A model generated the notes under the pieces. It worked only from the letters and a program-made list of their open reading frames with translations. It had not been told where the DNA came from and did not search any database. A stretch of DNA of 64,000 nt from Hylemonella gracilis str. Niagara R (GTDB taxonomy: Bacteria > Pseudomonadota > Gammaproteobacteria > Burkholderiales > Burkholderiaceae_C), in the NCBI RefSeq assembly GCF_000600295.1, contig NZ_JEMG01000001.1, positions 1,617,165 through 1,681,164 on the forward strand, written 5' to 3'. A program made the translations under genes and the position numbers. This document shows, piece after piece, positions 35,251 to 48,002 of the stretch (the stretch's first letter is position 1; every line of letters begins with the position of its first letter).

Positions 35251-36306
35251 TCAGTGCGTGTACGCGGATGATAGATGTGCCGCGAAGGCGTCGTGCAGCA
35301 GGCGGTCGAACTCGCCCACAAAGGCCGGCGGCAGCTCGAAGACCAGGGGCACGGCAAGCGCTTCGGGGCAGATGGTCCAGAGCTTGGCCGCGTCCTTCTC
35401 CGTGCAAAGCACGGTGACCGGTCCCGCGGCGTGGGCCTGCTTCAAGGCCGCATGCCAGTGGGCGTACTCGGGAATGCCTGCGTGATCGGGCAGGGCTTCG
35501 GCGTGCGCCAGGCTCAGACCACGAGCGCGCAGCATGTCGAAGAATGCCTGGGGTTGTGCCGTGCCGGCCACGGCCACCAGAGGGCTCGGCAGACTGTCCA
35601 AGGCGACGCTGCGGCCCCGCGCGTCCACGGCTGAGTTTGCGAGCGCGCGCCGCGCCGCATGGCCGGTGAAGGCGGGCTGTTGCCCGGTGTGCAGCACCAG
35701 GTCCACATACCGAGGCCAGGGTTCGCGCAAAGGGCCGGCGGGCAGCAGCAGGCCGTTGCCCAGGCCCCGGTCGTCGAAGACGCAGATTTCGATGTCGCGC
35801 GCCAGAGCCAGGTGCTGCAGGCCATCGTCGCTGACGAGGATGTTGACCTCTGGGTGCGCGGCCAGCAAGGCGCGGGCGGCGTCGATGCGTCGCCGCGCGA
35901 TAAAGACCGGCACGCCGGTGCGTCGCTGTATCAGCATCGGCTCGTCGCCCACCTGGTCGACCGGGCTGTCAGGTCGTACCTCGCGGCAGTCCTCGCCATC
36001 GGCACTCTTAGAACGCCCGTAACCACGTGAGATCACGCCCGGTTTCAAGCCGCGCGCACGCAGGTGTTCCACCAGGGCGATGACGGTGGGCGTCTTGCCA
36101 CCGCCGCCCGCGACCACATTGCCCACGACCACCATCACCACGGGCGCGCTGTGACGTTTCAACACGCCGCTGAGGTAGAGGCCCTGCCGCAGCCGCACCA
36201 GCAGGCGCATCAGCAGCGACAGCGGCCACAGCAGCATGGCGCAGCGCTGGGGCCAGCGGTGGTGCTGGCCGGGAGGTGGGGCTTGCCAAAAGACGGGCGC
36301 GCGCAT
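35251..36306 (-). CDS. lpxK: Tetraacyldisaccharide 4'-kinase
   Basis: 351 residues. Inner-membrane kinase that phosphorylates the lipid A precursor at the 4' position. One N-terminal membrane helix (about 22-45, [14 protein letters not shown]) precedes the P-loop [12 protein letters not shown] (61-72) and the base/metal region [21 protein letters not shown] is also present. It sits between exbD (58-base gap) and the Trm112-like gene, the usual Burkholderiales order. Confidence 0.95.
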   Translation of the reverse strand: MRAPVFWQAPPPGQHHRWPQRCAMLLWPLSLLMRLLVRLRQGLYLSGVLKRHSAPVVMVVVGNVVAGGGGKTPTVIALVEHLRARGLKPGVISRGYGRSKSADGEDCREVRPDSPVDQVGDEPMLIQRRTGVPVFIARRRIDAARALLAAHPEVNILVSDDGLQHLALARDIEICVFDDRGLGNGLLLPAGPLREPWPRYVDLVLHTGQQPAFTGHAARRALANSAVDARGRSVALDSLPSPLVAVAGTAQPQAFFDMLRARGLSLAHAEALPDHAGIPEYAHWHAALKQAHAAGPVTVLCTEKDAAKLWTICPEALAVPLVFELPPAFVGEFDRLLHDAFAAHLSSAYTH

Positions 36307-36364
36307 GGGGCAGGCGGGGCGGGGAGGGGAGAGGAGGGCGTTACACCAGCTGCGACGACGACGC

Positions 36365-36814
36365 TCAGCGACCGGCCGACTCGGGCGATTGCGCCGCGAA
36401 GGTGATCTGCGACAAGCCCACGTAACGCGCCGCTTCCATGGCGCTCACCACGGATTGGTGGCGCGCATTGGCGTCGGCGCTGATGATGAGCACGGCGTCC
36501 TTGCCGTTGGTTGCGTTGCCCATGACCTGGCGCAGCGCCGCGATCACGTCCTGCACATTGCGGCCCGGCAGGGCCGCGCGGTTGATGCTGTAGCCGCCAT
36601 CGCTGTGGATGGTGATCAGGATCTCCCGGGGGCGGTCGCGCGGCGTCTCGGCCTCCGCCGTGGGCAGGCGCAGGTTCATCTCGGTGAACTTGTTGTAGGT
36701 GGTCGAGAGCATGAGGAAGATCAGGATCACCAGCAGCACGTCAATGAAGGCGATGAGGTTGATCTCTGGCTCTTCGCTGGCGGTGCGTGTATGGCGACGC
36801 AGATTGATGCGCAT
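36365..36814 (-). CDS. exbD: Biopolymer transport protein ExbD/TolR family
   Basis: 149 residues with one N-terminal membrane helix (about 18-38) holding the essential Asp in INLIAFIDVLLVILIF, then a periplasmic domain. With ExbB it turns the proton gradient into force on TonB or TolA. It lies 26 bases after exbB. No tonB gene is in the window. Confidence 0.93.
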   Translation of the reverse strand: MRINLRRHTRTASEEPEINLIAFIDVLLVILIFLMLSTTYNKFTEMNLRLPTAEAETPRDRPREILITIHSDGGYSINRAALPGRNVQDVIAALRQVMGNATNGKDAVLIISADANARHQSVVSAMEAARYVGLSQITFAAQSPESAGR

Positions 36815-36840
36815 GGCGGGTGATTCCGAGGCAGTGCGTG

Positions 36841-37512
36841 TCAGAGACCGGTGTTGTGGGCGTTGCCCTGACGCAGCGCGACGAGATGCTGCACCAGGCG
36901 TTCGCCCGCAAGCTCCAGCGTGAGCAGGTGGCTGTCCACGCGGGCGCGGAAATAACGCCAGAACACCAGCGCAGGGATCGCGATGACCAGCCCGAAGGCC
37001 GTGTTGTAGAGCGCGATGGAAATGCCATGTGCCAGTTGCGCGGGGTTGCCGCCGCCGCTGGCATTGGTCGGCGCCTGTGAACCGAAGATCTCGATCATGC
37101 CGATCACGGTACCGAACAGGCCCAGCAGGGGCGCGATGGACGCGATGGTCGCCAGCGCGGAGAGGTAGCGCTCCAGCTTGTGCGCGACCAGTCGGCCGCT
37201 GTCTTCGACGGCTTCGCGCAAGGCCGTGCGCAGCTCTTCCGCCGTGCTGGCATGCGATTGCGCGGCCTGCGCGGTGCGCAGGCCGGAGGCCAGCATTTCA
37301 CCCAGGGGGGAGTTCTGTTCCAGTTGCGCGATCACGTCGCTGGAGGGCATGGCGCGGCGGGTGGCCCGCAGCACTTCGTTCAGCAGATTGGGGGGCGTGA
37401 CCTTGACGGTTTGCAGGCTCAGGGCCCGTTCGATGACCAGGGCAAGTCCGAGGATGGAGCAGAGGATCAGCGGCCAGATCGGCCAGCCGGCGGCTTGTAT
37501 GATCGAAAACAA
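36841..37512 (-). CDS. exbB: Biopolymer transport protein ExbB/TolQ (MotA/TolQ/ExbB proton channel)
   Basis: 223 residues with three predicted helices (about 10-32, 118-142, 160-185) and the family core IASIAPLLGLFGTVIGMIEIF. It forms the pentameric proton channel around ExbD. The start is taken as the TTG at 37512, which follows GGAGA at good spacing and gives the family N-terminus FSIIQAAGWPIWPL; the open frame upstream has no family likeness. Divergent from xseA across a 539-base gap. Confidence 0.92.
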   Translation of the reverse strand: MFSIIQAAGWPIWPLILCSILGLALVIERALSLQTVKVTPPNLLNEVLRATRRAMPSSDVIAQLEQNSPLGEMLASGLRTAQAAQSHASTAEELRTALREAVEDSGRLVAHKLERYLSALATIASIAPLLGLFGTVIGMIEIFGSQAPTNASGGGNPAQLAHGISIALYNTAFGLVIAIPALVFWRYFRARVDSHLLTLELAGERLVQHLVALRQGNAHNTGL

Positions 37513-38051
37513 AAGGGTTCTCCAACAAGGAAAGACACGGTGCGCAGCGGTCGCGTTGGCGATGCGCCAGCAGCCTTGCGGCATGCGCTCGGTGCACGAA
37601 AGCTGCGCGATTATGGCCCACCCATCGCGGGCCTCCAGGCAGCTTGGCGTGGCTGCCATCCGATCCGGCCCGACGGTTCGGCGGCGGGTCCGACGCCCGT
37701 TCGGCGCGCCGGGGCTGCGTTTGCGATCCTGCGGCGCGTGCGCGCCACCACCACTCACAGATTCTGTGGATAACTTTGTGGGCAAACCGATGACAGGGCC
37801 TCCGGAGGCCCGTAAATACTTGGCGTGCGTCAAAACGATGACAAAATGGGCAGTGGAAAATCAAATGAAATCAATGACTTGCACGGTGCATGAACGATTT
37901 GCGCATCGTGCCTCAGGGATTTTGCGTATGGCGTGCGGGTTCGGCGAGGTGTGGAGTAGTCGCAAGCCTCAGGTCGCGCAGCAGCGCGCATCCGGCCAGA
38001 TTATTCGCGGCCTGGCGGGGCACGGAGGGTGCGCAGGGCGCATCGGAACTG
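37513..38051. other. Long intergenic region between exbB and xseA
   Basis: 539 bases with no convincing gene; frames crossing it are arginine-rich shadows. It contains a perfect DnaA-box sequence TGTGGATAA at 37765-37773, a loopless 16-bp palindrome at 37796-37811 (GGGCCTCC/GGAGGCCC), and an AT-richer stretch 37815-37900 that may hold promoters in both directions. Confidence 0.6.
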
Positions 38052-39407
38052 ATGTCTGAGCAGGCCTTTCCAGCATCCGCGCCGCGTGTTTGGCAAGTTG
38101 GGGCGCTGTGCCGCGCCGTTGCTGATGCGCTGGATGCGCGTTTCAATCCCGTCGCGGTGCGCGGCGAGATTTCGGGCTACAGCCTGGCCGCCAGCGGGCA
38201 TGCCTATTTCACGCTCAAGGACCCGAACGGCCGCGACGGCGGGCAACTGCGGTGCGCCATGTTCCGCCGTGCCGCCAGCCTGTTGGACTTCGCGCCCCGC
38301 GAGGGGGATCAGGTCGAGGTCCGGGGGCGTCTGTCGGTGTACGAAGCCCGGGGCGACCTGCAACTGATCGTGGAGAGCATGACCCGCGCCGGCGCGGGCA
38401 CCTTGTTCGAGCAATTCCTGCGCCTCAAAGCCCAACTGGAAGCCGAGGGCCTCTTTGATGCCGCACGCAAGCGGGACCTGCCGCGGCTGCCGCGAGGCAT
38501 CGGCGTGGTCACGTCCCTGGGCGCCGCCGCCCTGCGTGACGTGGCGACCGCCTTGCGCCGCCGGGCCGCGCATGTTCCGGTCCGCATCGCGCCCGCCGCC
38601 GTGCAGGGCGCGACGGCTCCGGGTGAGCTGGTCAGTGCCTTGCAGCGTCTGTACGCCTTGGCGGCCCAAGGCGAGATCGACGTGATCCTACTGGTGCGCG
38701 GGGGTGGCTCCATGGAGGACTTGTGGGCCTTCAACGACGAGCAACTGGTGCGCACCATCGCCCGCAGCCCTGTGCCGGTGGTGAGCGGCGTGGGACATGA
38801 AACCGATTTCACCTTGGCCGATTTCGTGGCCGACCTGCGCGCGCCCACGCCCACGGCCGCAGCCGAGCTGGCCGCCGAACCCCGGGCCCATTGGCTGAGT
38901 GCGCTGGCGCTGCTGCGAGAGCAACTGCACGATGCCGTGCAGGATCGTCTGGACCGCGCGGCCCAGCGCCTGGATCTGGCCTTGAGTCGCCTCGGCCGTC
39001 CCTCAGCTCGGCTGGCGCGTCAGCGCCTGCGTGTCCATGGCCTGGGTCAAGGTCTGCAGCATGCGGCGGCCCGTCTCTTGTTGATGCAGCGCCAAGCCCT
39101 GCAGCGCCGGGCCGAGGTCTGGCCGCAGGTGCTGCGGCGCGATGTGCAATTGCGTCGCCAGCGCCTGGACCAGGCGGCGCTGCGCTTGCAACTGCTTGAT
39201 CCTTCCCTGGTCCTGCAGCGAGGCTATGCTTGGCTGGCCGACGCCGAGGGGCGAGCTGTGACACGCGCGGCCCAGACCCATGCCGGGCAGTGGCTGCGTG
39301 CGACCCTGGCCGATGGCTGCGTCGCCGTGACGGTGATGTCGCGAGCTGATGGGGCGCTCGCGGGCGCGAGTGAGACCGGGAAGGATAGGCCACGAGCGTC
39401 TGCATGA
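38052..39407 (+). CDS. xseA: Exodeoxyribonuclease VII large subunit
   Basis: 451 residues. An N-terminal OB-fold for single-strand DNA (about 10-110, with VRGEISGYSLAASGHAYFTLKD) is followed by the catalytic domain with GVVTSLGAAALRD and VLLVRGGGSMEDLWAFNDE, and GVGHETDFTLADFVADLRAPTPTAAAE split across the active site region, then a long helical C-terminus. With XseB (not in this window) it cuts single-stranded DNA to oligonucleotides. The ATG at 38052 is chosen by family N-terminus; the frame is open 54 codons further upstream. Confidence 0.94.
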   Translation: MSEQAFPASAPRVWQVGALCRAVADALDARFNPVAVRGEISGYSLAASGHAYFTLKDPNGRDGGQLRCAMFRRAASLLDFAPREGDQVEVRGRLSVYEARGDLQLIVESMTRAGAGTLFEQFLRLKAQLEAEGLFDAARKRDLPRLPRGIGVVTSLGAAALRDVATALRRRAAHVPVRIAPAAVQGATAPGELVSALQRLYALAAQGEIDVILLVRGGGSMEDLWAFNDEQLVRTIARSPVPVVSGVGHETDFTLADFVADLRAPTPTAAAELAAEPRAHWLSALALLREQLHDAVQDRLDRAAQRLDLALSRLGRPSARLARQRLRVHGLGQGLQHAAARLLLMQRQALQRRAEVWPQVLRRDVQLRRQRLDQAALRLQLLDPSLVLQRGYAWLADAEGRAVTRAAQTHAGQWLRATLADGCVAVTVMSRADGALAGASETGKDRPRASA

Positions 39408-39523
39408 TCAGCGCCGCCATCAGGGTCTTGCGCTTGCCAGTGCCGTGGCCTGAGGATTAATTTCCTACAATCAACTTTCGCTTTCGATTCCGTTCATCAT
39501 CCACAACAACGCGAGGAACCACC

Positions 39524-40105
39524 ATGGAACACACCCTGCCTCCCCTGCCTTACGCCATCGACGCCCTGGCTCCGCATTACTCCAAGGAAACGCTGGAGTT
39601 CCACCATGGCAAGCACCACAACGCCTATGTGGTGAACCTGAACAACCTGCAGAAGGGCACGGAGTTCGAGAGCAAGACGCTGGAAGAGATCGTCAAGAGT
39701 TCCAGCGGTGGCATCTACAACAACGCTGCCCAGATCTGGAACCACACCTTCTTCTGGAACTGCATGAAGCCCAACGGCGGCGGCGAACCGACGGGCGCGC
39801 TGGCCCAGGCCATCACCAAGAAGTGGGGCAGCTACGCTGCCTTCAAGGAAGCCTTTGTCAAGAGCGCCGTGGGTAACTTCGGCTCGGGCTGGACCTGGCT
39901 GGTCAAGAAGGCCGATGGTTCGGTGGACATCGTCAACACGGGCGCCGCCGGCACGCCGCTGACGACCGCTGACAAAGCCCTGCTGACCGTGGACGTGTGG
40001 GAGCATGCCTACTACATCGACTACCGCAACCTGCGCCAGAAGTTCGTCGAGACCTTCTTCGACAAGCTGGTGAACTGGGATTTCGCGGCCAAGAACTTCG
40101 CCTGA
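39524..40105 (+). CDS. sodB: Superoxide dismutase [Fe]
   Basis: 193 residues, cytosolic. Metal ligands are His27 (FHHGKH), His74 (WNHTFFW), Asp157 and His161 ([10 protein letters not shown]). The iron-type pattern [14 protein letters not shown] with Gln70 favours Fe over Mn. It removes superoxide. A -10 like TACAAT is at 39466-39471, but no good -35 was found. GAGGAAC precedes the ATG and a terminator follows. Confidence 0.96.
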   Translation: MEHTLPPLPYAIDALAPHYSKETLEFHHGKHHNAYVVNLNNLQKGTEFESKTLEEIVKSSSGGIYNNAAQIWNHTFFWNCMKPNGGGEPTGALAQAITKKWGSYAAFKEAFVKSAVGNFGSGWTWLVKKADGSVDIVNTGAAGTPLTTADKALLTVDVWEHAYYIDYRNLRQKFVETFFDKLVNWDFAAKNFA

Positions 40106-40137
40106 TTGCGAGGCTGCCCCTGGTGGGCAGATGCCAC

Positions 40138-40172
40138 AAGGGCCTGCGGGGCGATTCCCCCAGGCCCTTTTT
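40138..40172 (+). terminator. Intrinsic terminator after sodB
   Basis: Outer arms AAGGGCCTG (40138-40146) and CAGGCCCTT (40161-40169) with inner G/C pairing, followed by TTTT. Confidence 0.85.
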
Positions 40173-40177
40173 GCTGA

Positions 40178-42481
<2,304 letters not shown>

Positions 42482-42511
42482 CCGTCTTCGCGCGCTCTTG
42501 TCGCCCCACGG

Positions 42512-42546
42512 GCCGGATGCTTCCGCATCCGGCTTTTGTTTTTTCC
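42512..42546 (+). terminator. Intrinsic terminator after icd
   Basis: Arms GCCGGATGC/GCATCCGGC (42512-42520, 42525-42533) with a TTCC loop, then TTTTGTTTTTT. Confidence 0.9.
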
Positions 42547-42615
42547 GTCGGGCAGGATTCTTGCTGTCATATGGGCGCCAGACAATTCACCGCGTCTTGA
42601 TCCTAGAGGTTATCC

Positions 42616-44208
42616 ATGTTGCGTCAATTCAGGATTCGTCCTCGTCTCCAGCTGGGCTTCGCTGTGCTTTTGCTGCTGTCGGCGATCGTGGTCGCGATCG
42701 GAGGCTTCGGCCTGCATGTCGCGCGCCAGGGGCTGGCGGGTATCACGCAGCAACTGCTGCCGATCAACACCATCGTCGGCACTGCGCGCCTTGCCTTGCT
42801 GGAAAGCCATGGTGCGGCGGCTCAGATGGCGGCTTCGATCTTCGAGACTGCAGACATCAAGGCGGCCCGAGCGCAGTGGGATCGGGCGCAGCGCACCATC
42901 GACCAGGCCATGCAAGATTTTCAGGCCAGGGTCCAGACCCAGCAATCCCGGGACGATCTCGCGGCCTTTGCCGTGCACATGAAAAACTACCGCGAAAAAC
43001 TGGCGCGATTCGCCGACACACTCGAAGCCAGTGGGTACGCTGACAGCAAGGAGGCCTTGCAGGATCTCAAGGCCGCCGAGGCGGCGGGCTGGACCCAGGC
43101 CTTCGATCAGCTCAGCAAGGTCGACACCGTGCTGGCGCAAACCAGCCAGGGGGTGTTCGACAAGGTCAATGGCGCGGTAGCGGCGATCTTCGTGGTCTTT
43201 GTCCTGGCCTTTGCCGTGTCCTGCGTGCTGGGCATCGCCATCGCGAGCTGGCTGGGCCGTTCCATCGTGGCACCCATGGACCAGGCCCGGGAATTTGCCG
43301 GGCGCATCGCCCAAGGGGACTTCACCAGCCGTCCTTCCCTGATCGGCAAGGACGAGGCCACCGAGATGATGCGCGCGCTGGATGGCATGCAGACCTCGCT
43401 GACCCGCGTGGTCGAGACCGTGCGCCAGGCGGCGGATGGCATCCAGGTCGCCAGCAGCGAGGTCGCGACCGGTAACCAGGATCTGTCCGCGCGCACCGAG
43501 AGTCAGGCCAGCGCGCTGAAGCAGACGACGGTGTCGATGGAGCACCTGGGGGCTACCGTGGACCGCAACGCTGGCAGCGCGAGCCAGGCCAACGAGCTGG
43601 CACGCGATGCCTCGCGTGTGGCCACTGAAGGCGGCGAGGTGGTCGCGCAACTGGTGGAGACCATGCGGGGCATCAACGAAAGCTCGGCGAAGATCGCCGA
43701 CATCATCGGCGTGATCGACGGAATCGCCTTCCAGACCAATATCCTGGCCTTGAACGCGGCGGTCGAGGCGGCGCGTGCCGGTGAACTTGGGCGGGGCTTC
43801 GCCGTGGTGGCGGGTGAGGTACGCAACCTCGCCCAGCGCAGCGCCGACGCTGCCAAGGAGATCAAGGTCTTGATCGGCGACTCGGTGGGCAAAGTCGAAC
43901 AAGGTGGCGCCCTGGCGGACCGCGCGGGCACGACGATCAGCGACGTCGTTCGCAGCATCCAGCGCGTCAGCGGCATCGTTTCCGAAATCGCTACCGCCAG
44001 CCAGGAGCAAAGCACGGGCGTGACACAAGCCACGCAGGCGATCTCTCAGATGGACGACGCGACGCAGCAGAACGCTGCCTTGGTCGAGGAGATGGCCGCC
44101 GCCGCCGTCAGCTTGCGGGCCCAGGCACAGGACATGGTGCGCTCAGTCCATGTCTTCAAGCTGGCGCCGCCGGAAGGGGCGCCGGGCGGGCCTCTGCGCC
44201 TGACCTGA
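42616..44208 (+). CDS. Methyl-accepting chemotaxis protein
   Basis: 530 residues. Helix TM1 is about 12-34, a periplasmic four-helix sensor domain 35-185, TM2 188-210, HAMP about 211-265, then the cytoplasmic signalling coil. The hairpin tip IDGIAFQTNILALNAAVEAA is nearly invariant for receptors contacting CheA/CheW. The ligand is unknown. There is no C-terminal CheR-docking pentapeptide (it ends APGGPLRLT). A run of nine C then five T (44220-44233) follows the stop. No sigma-28 promoter was recognised. Confidence 0.94.
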   Translation: MLRQFRIRPRLQLGFAVLLLLSAIVVAIGGFGLHVARQGLAGITQQLLPINTIVGTARLALLESHGAAAQMAASIFETADIKAARAQWDRAQRTIDQAMQDFQARVQTQQSRDDLAAFAVHMKNYREKLARFADTLEASGYADSKEALQDLKAAEAAGWTQAFDQLSKVDTVLAQTSQGVFDKVNGAVAAIFVVFVLAFAVSCVLGIAIASWLGRSIVAPMDQAREFAGRIAQGDFTSRPSLIGKDEATEMMRALDGMQTSLTRVVETVRQAADGIQVASSEVATGNQDLSARTESQASALKQTTVSMEHLGATVDRNAGSASQANELARDASRVATEGGEVVAQLVETMRGINESSAKIADIIGVIDGIAFQTNILALNAAVEAARAGELGRGFAVVAGEVRNLAQRSADAAKEIKVLIGDSVGKVEQGGALADRAGTTISDVVRSIQRVSGIVSEIATASQEQSTGVTQATQAISQMDDATQQNAALVEEMAAAAVSLRAQAQDMVRSVHVFKLAPPEGAPGGPLRLT

Positions 44209-44351
44209 ATCTCGGGCCACCCCCCCCCTTTTTGCTGTAGCTTGCGCGCCTGGCCAGGAGCGCGAGGCGTGGATTCCACGCGACAGCGCGGTGCCCGGGT
44301 TGGCTTCCGTGAACAAGGATCTCCGTTGACGCCGCTCTGTCGGCGTCCACC

Positions 44352-44828
44352 TCAATTTCGACCGAAAGGTCCCCCAGTCAGGCGCTTGCCGGGTCCGTAG
44401 CCGTGTTCCGCGAGCCAGCCCTGATGCACCTCCAGCACGTAGCGCACCGGTCGATTGGAGCAGTGCGAGTTGGTGGTCAAGGGCTGCATGTCCACCGTGT
44501 TGACGATGGTGCCATCGTCGGCGATGAAGGCCGCCGTGAGCGGAATGTAGGTGTTCTGCATCCAGAAGCACTGCATCTGGGCGCGCTCGAAAATGAACAG
44601 CATCCCCTCGTTGGCGCGCATCTCCTTGCGGTGCATCAAGCCGATGGCGCGCTGCTCGGGCGTGGATGCGACCTGGGCCTGGATCAGGTACATGCCGGCG
44701 TTGAGCGTGGTGCGCGGCAGATCCCGTTGCGCCACACCCTGGGCTCGGCTCGGGTGAGGCGCGAGGACGAGCCAGCAGCCCAGCAGCAGGCACAGGAAAA
44801 AACCCGTCAGGCGAGGCGCGGAGGGCAT
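44352..44828 (-). CDS. DUF192 family secreted protein
   Basis: 158 residues. An N-terminal signal peptide (about 1-29, LTGFFLCLLLGCWLVLA, cut after SRA) is followed by a DUF192 domain with EQRAIGLMHRKEM, GMLFIFERAQMQCFWMQNTYIPLTAAFI, DGTIVN and LEVHQGW. Function in bacteria is not firmly known. The ATG at 44828 is chosen because it places the signal peptide at the N-terminus; an ATG at 44891 would add 21 residues. Neither has a strong ribosome site. Confidence 0.85.
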   Translation of the reverse strand: MPSAPRLTGFFLCLLLGCWLVLAPHPSRAQGVAQRDLPRTTLNAGMYLIQAQVASTPEQRAIGLMHRKEMRANEGMLFIFERAQMQCFWMQNTYIPLTAAFIADDGTIVNTVDMQPLTTNSHCSNRPVRYVLEVHQGWLAEHGYGPGKRLTGGPFGRN

Positions 44829-45087
44829 GCCGGTGACCTGGTGGCGCTGCGAGTTGATCAGGATGCGGATGGGCGGTTTGAGCTCGGACATGACAATTCT
44901 GAGGATGAATACGGCTTCCAGGCGCGATTGTGCGACATCCTCAGCGCACTTGTGGATCAAGCTGGCGACCGCCGAAATACGCCTTGTCGTCCGATAGGCT
45001 TGAAGTACGCGCATCAGACCCAAAATCCGTCTCTGTGTATCCCCACCGTGAATGGCAAGCCGTGGACGCGCTCGATAGAATGAAGCC

Positions 45088-45468
45088 ATGGCGAAGAACA
45101 TGGCAAGCAATCCCTCGGCTCCTCCCAAACAGCCTGTCGTCAAGCCCCATCGAGACAGCCCCGGCGCGGCTGGCGACGCCGTTGTACTGGAACGACGGCC
45201 CCAAAAGGTACAGCCACCGCAGATGTTCCAGGTGGTGATGCTCAACGACGACTACACCCCGATGGAATTCGTGGTCGTGGTCATACAGGAATATTTCAAC
45301 AAGGACCTGGAAACGGCGACGCAAATCATGCTCAAGATCCATCTGGATGGGCGGGGCGTTTGTGGCGTTTACACCAAGGACGTGGCGGCGACCAAGGTCG
45401 ACCAAGTGCTGGAGGCGGCCCGCAAGGCGGGACATCCGCTCCAGTGCGTGGCTGAACCCGTGGAATGA
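45088..45468 (+). CDS. clpS: ATP-dependent Clp protease adaptor ClpS
   Basis: 126 residues. A disordered N-terminal extension (1-42, Pro/Ala/Arg-rich) delivers substrates; the core begins [20 protein letters not shown] with the Asn/Asp pair that binds the N-terminus of N-degron substrates, followed by [10 protein letters not shown]. ClpS hands N-end rule substrates to ClpA, encoded 149 bases downstream. The N-terminal extension is longer than in E. coli (total 106). Confidence 0.95.
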   Translation: MAKNMASNPSAPPKQPVVKPHRDSPGAAGDAVVLERRPQKVQPPQMFQVVMLNDDYTPMEFVVVVIQEYFNKDLETATQIMLKIHLDGRGVCGVYTKDVAATKVDQVLEAARKAGHPLQCVAEPVE

Positions 45469-45617
45469 AAGAGTAGGTTTCTTTTTCTGTTTCTATTTCT
45501 CGCCATTTCTTCCGCCCTGTGGCTTGGATGGCTTTTGGAATCGGATTAAAGTAGGCCGCAGATCAACGAGTGGCCCGGTTGGCGCGATACCGGGTCCGGC
45601 AAGGCAAAGGAAATCAC

Positions 45618-47960
45618 ATGATTGCCCAGGAACTGGAAGTCAGCTTGCACATGGCGTTTGTCGAGGCTCGGCAACAACGCCATGAATTCATCACCGTGGA
45701 GCATCTGCTTCTGGCCTTGCTGGACAATCCCAGCGCGGCCGAGGTATTGCGTGCCTGCGCGGCCAACATCGATGACCTGCGCAAGAGCCTGACGAACTTC
45801 ATCAAGGACAACACCCCGCAAGTCGCGGGCACCGAGGAAGTGGACACCCAGCCCACGCTCGGTTTTCAGCGCGTCATCCAGCGCGCCATCATGCATGTGC
45901 AGAGCACCGGCAGTGGCAAGAAGGAAGTCACCGGCGCCAATGTGTTGGTCGCGATCTTCGGCGAGAAGGATTCGCACGCAGTCTATTACCTGCATCAGCA
46001 GGGCGTGACGCGCCTGGACGTGGTGAATTTCATCGCCCACGGCATCAAGAAGAGCGACCCGCCGGAGGCCAGCAAGGCCAGCGACAACGCGGGTGAAGCG
46101 GAGGAAAACTCCACCGCAGAGAAAGGTGAGGGCAAGGCTTCGCCGCTGGAGCAGTTCACGGTCAACCTGAACCAGCAGGCCAAGGACGGCAAGATTGATC
46201 CGCTGATCGGCCGCGAGTTCGAGGTCGAACGCGTCATCCAGATTCTCTGTCGCCGTCGCAAGAACAACCCCCTGCTCGTGGGCGAGGCCGGCGTGGGCAA
46301 GACGGCCATTGCCGAGGGCCTGGCCTGGCGCATCGTGCAGAACGACGTGCCCGAAATCCTGGCCGAAGCCAATGTCTATTCGCTGGACATGGGCGCGCTG
46401 CTCGCGGGCACCAAGTACCGGGGTGATTTCGAGCAGCGCCTCAAGGGCGTGCTCAAGTCGCTCAAGGACAAACCCAACGCCGTTCTGTTCATCGACGAAA
46501 TCCACACGCTGATTGGCGCGGGCGCGGCCAGCGGCGGCACGCTGGACGCGAGCAATCTGCTCAAGCCGGCTCTGTCCAGCGGCCAGCTCAAGTGCATCGG
46601 GGCGACGACATTCACTGAATACCGTGGCATCTTCGAGAAGGACGCCGCTCTGTCCCGCCGCTTCCAGAAGGTGGACGTGGTGGAGCCCAGCGTGCAGGAA
46701 ACCATCGAAATCCTCAAGGGCTTGAAGTCCCGTTTCGAGGAGCACCACAACGTCAAGTACGCCAATGCCGCCCTGCAAGCGGCGGCGGAATTGAGCGCCA
46801 AGTACATCAACGACCGCCATCTGCCCGACAAGGCCATCGACGTGATCGACGAGGCTGGCGCGGCGCAGCGCATCCTGCCGCCGTCCAAGCGCAAGAAGAC
46901 CATCAGCAAGAGCGAAGTCGAGGAAATCGTCGCCAAGATCGCCCGCATTCCGCCTGCGAACGTCAGCAACGACGACCGCGGTAAGCTGCAGACCATCGAG
47001 CGTGATCTGAAGAGTGTGGTTTTCGGCCAAGACAAGGCGCTGGAGGCCCTGGCTTCCGCCGTCAAGATGGCGCGCTCGGGCCTGGGCAAGCCGGACAAGC
47101 CGATTGGTGCCTTCCTGTTCAGTGGCCCCACTGGCGTGGGCAAGACGGAAGCGGCCAAGCAACTGGCCTACATCCTGGGCATCGAGCTGACCCGCTTCGA
47201 CATGTCCGAGTACATGGAGCGCCATGCGGTGAGCCGTCTGATCGGTGCGCCTCCTGGGTACGTAGGTTTCGACCAGGGCGGTCTGCTGACCGAGGCCGTG
47301 ACCAAGAAGCCGCATTGCGTGCTGTTGCTCGACGAAATCGAAAAAGCGCATCCGGACATCTTCAACGTGCTGCTGCAGGTCATGGACCACGGCACGCTGA
47401 CGGACAACAATGGGCGCAAGGCCGATTTCCGCAACGTCATCATCGTCATGACCACCAATGCGGGCGCCGAGACGATGAACAAGGCCACCATCGGTTTCAC
47501 GAATCCGCGTCAGGCCGGGGATGAGATGGGTGACATCAAACGCCTGTTCACGCCCGAGTTCCGCAACCGTCTGGACGCCATCGTGAGCTTCAAGCCGCTG
47601 GACGAGCAGATCATCCTGCGCGTGGTGGATAAGTTCCTGCTGCAGCTGGAAACGCAACTTGCGGAGAAGAAGGTCGAAGTCACCTTCACCGACGCGTTGC
47701 GTCAGCATCTGGCCAAGAAGGGCTTTGACCCGCTGATGGGTGCGCGCCCGATGCAGCGCCTGATCCAAGACACCATCCGTCGTGCGCTGGCGGACGAGTT
47801 GCTTTTTGGCCGACTGGTCGATGGCGGCCGCCTTGCGGTGGATGTGGAGGTGGTGAAGGACGAGAAGGGCGAGGACAAGACCGAGGTCAAGCTCGACATC
47901 CAGCCCTTGCCGAAGAAGGAAGGCAAAGCCAAGCCCGAAGAAGCCACGGCAACCGACTGA
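45618..47960 (+). CDS. clpA: ATP-dependent Clp protease ATP-binding subunit ClpA
   Basis: 780 residues: an N-domain (1-145) that docks ClpS, and two AAA+ modules with Walker [10 protein letters not shown] and GPTGVGKTE, Walker B VLFIDEIH and VLLLDEIEK, and the pore loop region KYRGDFEQR. No long middle domain of the ClpB type is present. It feeds ClpP. The ATG at 45618 follows AAAGGA and gives the family start [14 protein letters not shown]; an upstream in-frame start at 45570 adds 16 residues without homology. The acidic/lysine-rich tail is variable. Confidence 0.96.
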   Translation: MIAQELEVSLHMAFVEARQQRHEFITVEHLLLALLDNPSAAEVLRACAANIDDLRKSLTNFIKDNTPQVAGTEEVDTQPTLGFQRVIQRAIMHVQSTGSGKKEVTGANVLVAIFGEKDSHAVYYLHQQGVTRLDVVNFIAHGIKKSDPPEASKASDNAGEAEENSTAEKGEGKASPLEQFTVNLNQQAKDGKIDPLIGREFEVERVIQILCRRRKNNPLLVGEAGVGKTAIAEGLAWRIVQNDVPEILAEANVYSLDMGALLAGTKYRGDFEQRLKGVLKSLKDKPNAVLFIDEIHTLIGAGAASGGTLDASNLLKPALSSGQLKCIGATTFTEYRGIFEKDAALSRRFQKVDVVEPSVQETIEILKGLKSRFEEHHNVKYANAALQAAAELSAKYINDRHLPDKAIDVIDEAGAAQRILPPSKRKKTISKSEVEEIVAKIARIPPANVSNDDRGKLQTIERDLKSVVFGQDKALEALASAVKMARSGLGKPDKPIGAFLFSGPTGVGKTEAAKQLAYILGIELTRFDMSEYMERHAVSRLIGAPPGYVGFDQGGLLTEAVTKKPHCVLLLDEIEKAHPDIFNVLLQVMDHGTLTDNNGRKADFRNVIIVMTTNAGAETMNKATIGFTNPRQAGDEMGDIKRLFTPEFRNRLDAIVSFKPLDEQIILRVVDKFLLQLETQLAEKKVEVTFTDALRQHLAKKGFDPLMGARPMQRLIQDTIRRALADELLFGRLVDGGRLAVDVEVVKDEKGEDKTEVKLDIQPLPKKEGKAKPEEATATD

Positions 47961-47974
47961 TCAAGTGCCTTGTT

Positions 47975-48000
47975 TTGCGCCTACCGATCGGTAGGCGCAA
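47975..48000. repeat. 26-bp perfect palindrome after clpA
   Basis: A fully self-complementary sequence (13-base half site TTGCGCCTACCGA) with no loop, 12 bases after the clpA stop. A true terminator follows immediately, so the two together may form a tandem 3' structure. Confidence 0.65.
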
Positions 48001-48002
48001 TG

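Noticed and set aside
37765-37773. Replication origin suggested by a DnaA box
   Set aside because: Only one 9-mer is present, without AT-rich unwinding region, further boxes, or dnaA/rpmH/gidA neighbours.
44220-44233. Run of nine C and five T after the chemoreceptor gene as a phase-variation tract
   Set aside because: It lies after the stop codon and before no other gene on that strand, so slippage would not alter a protein.
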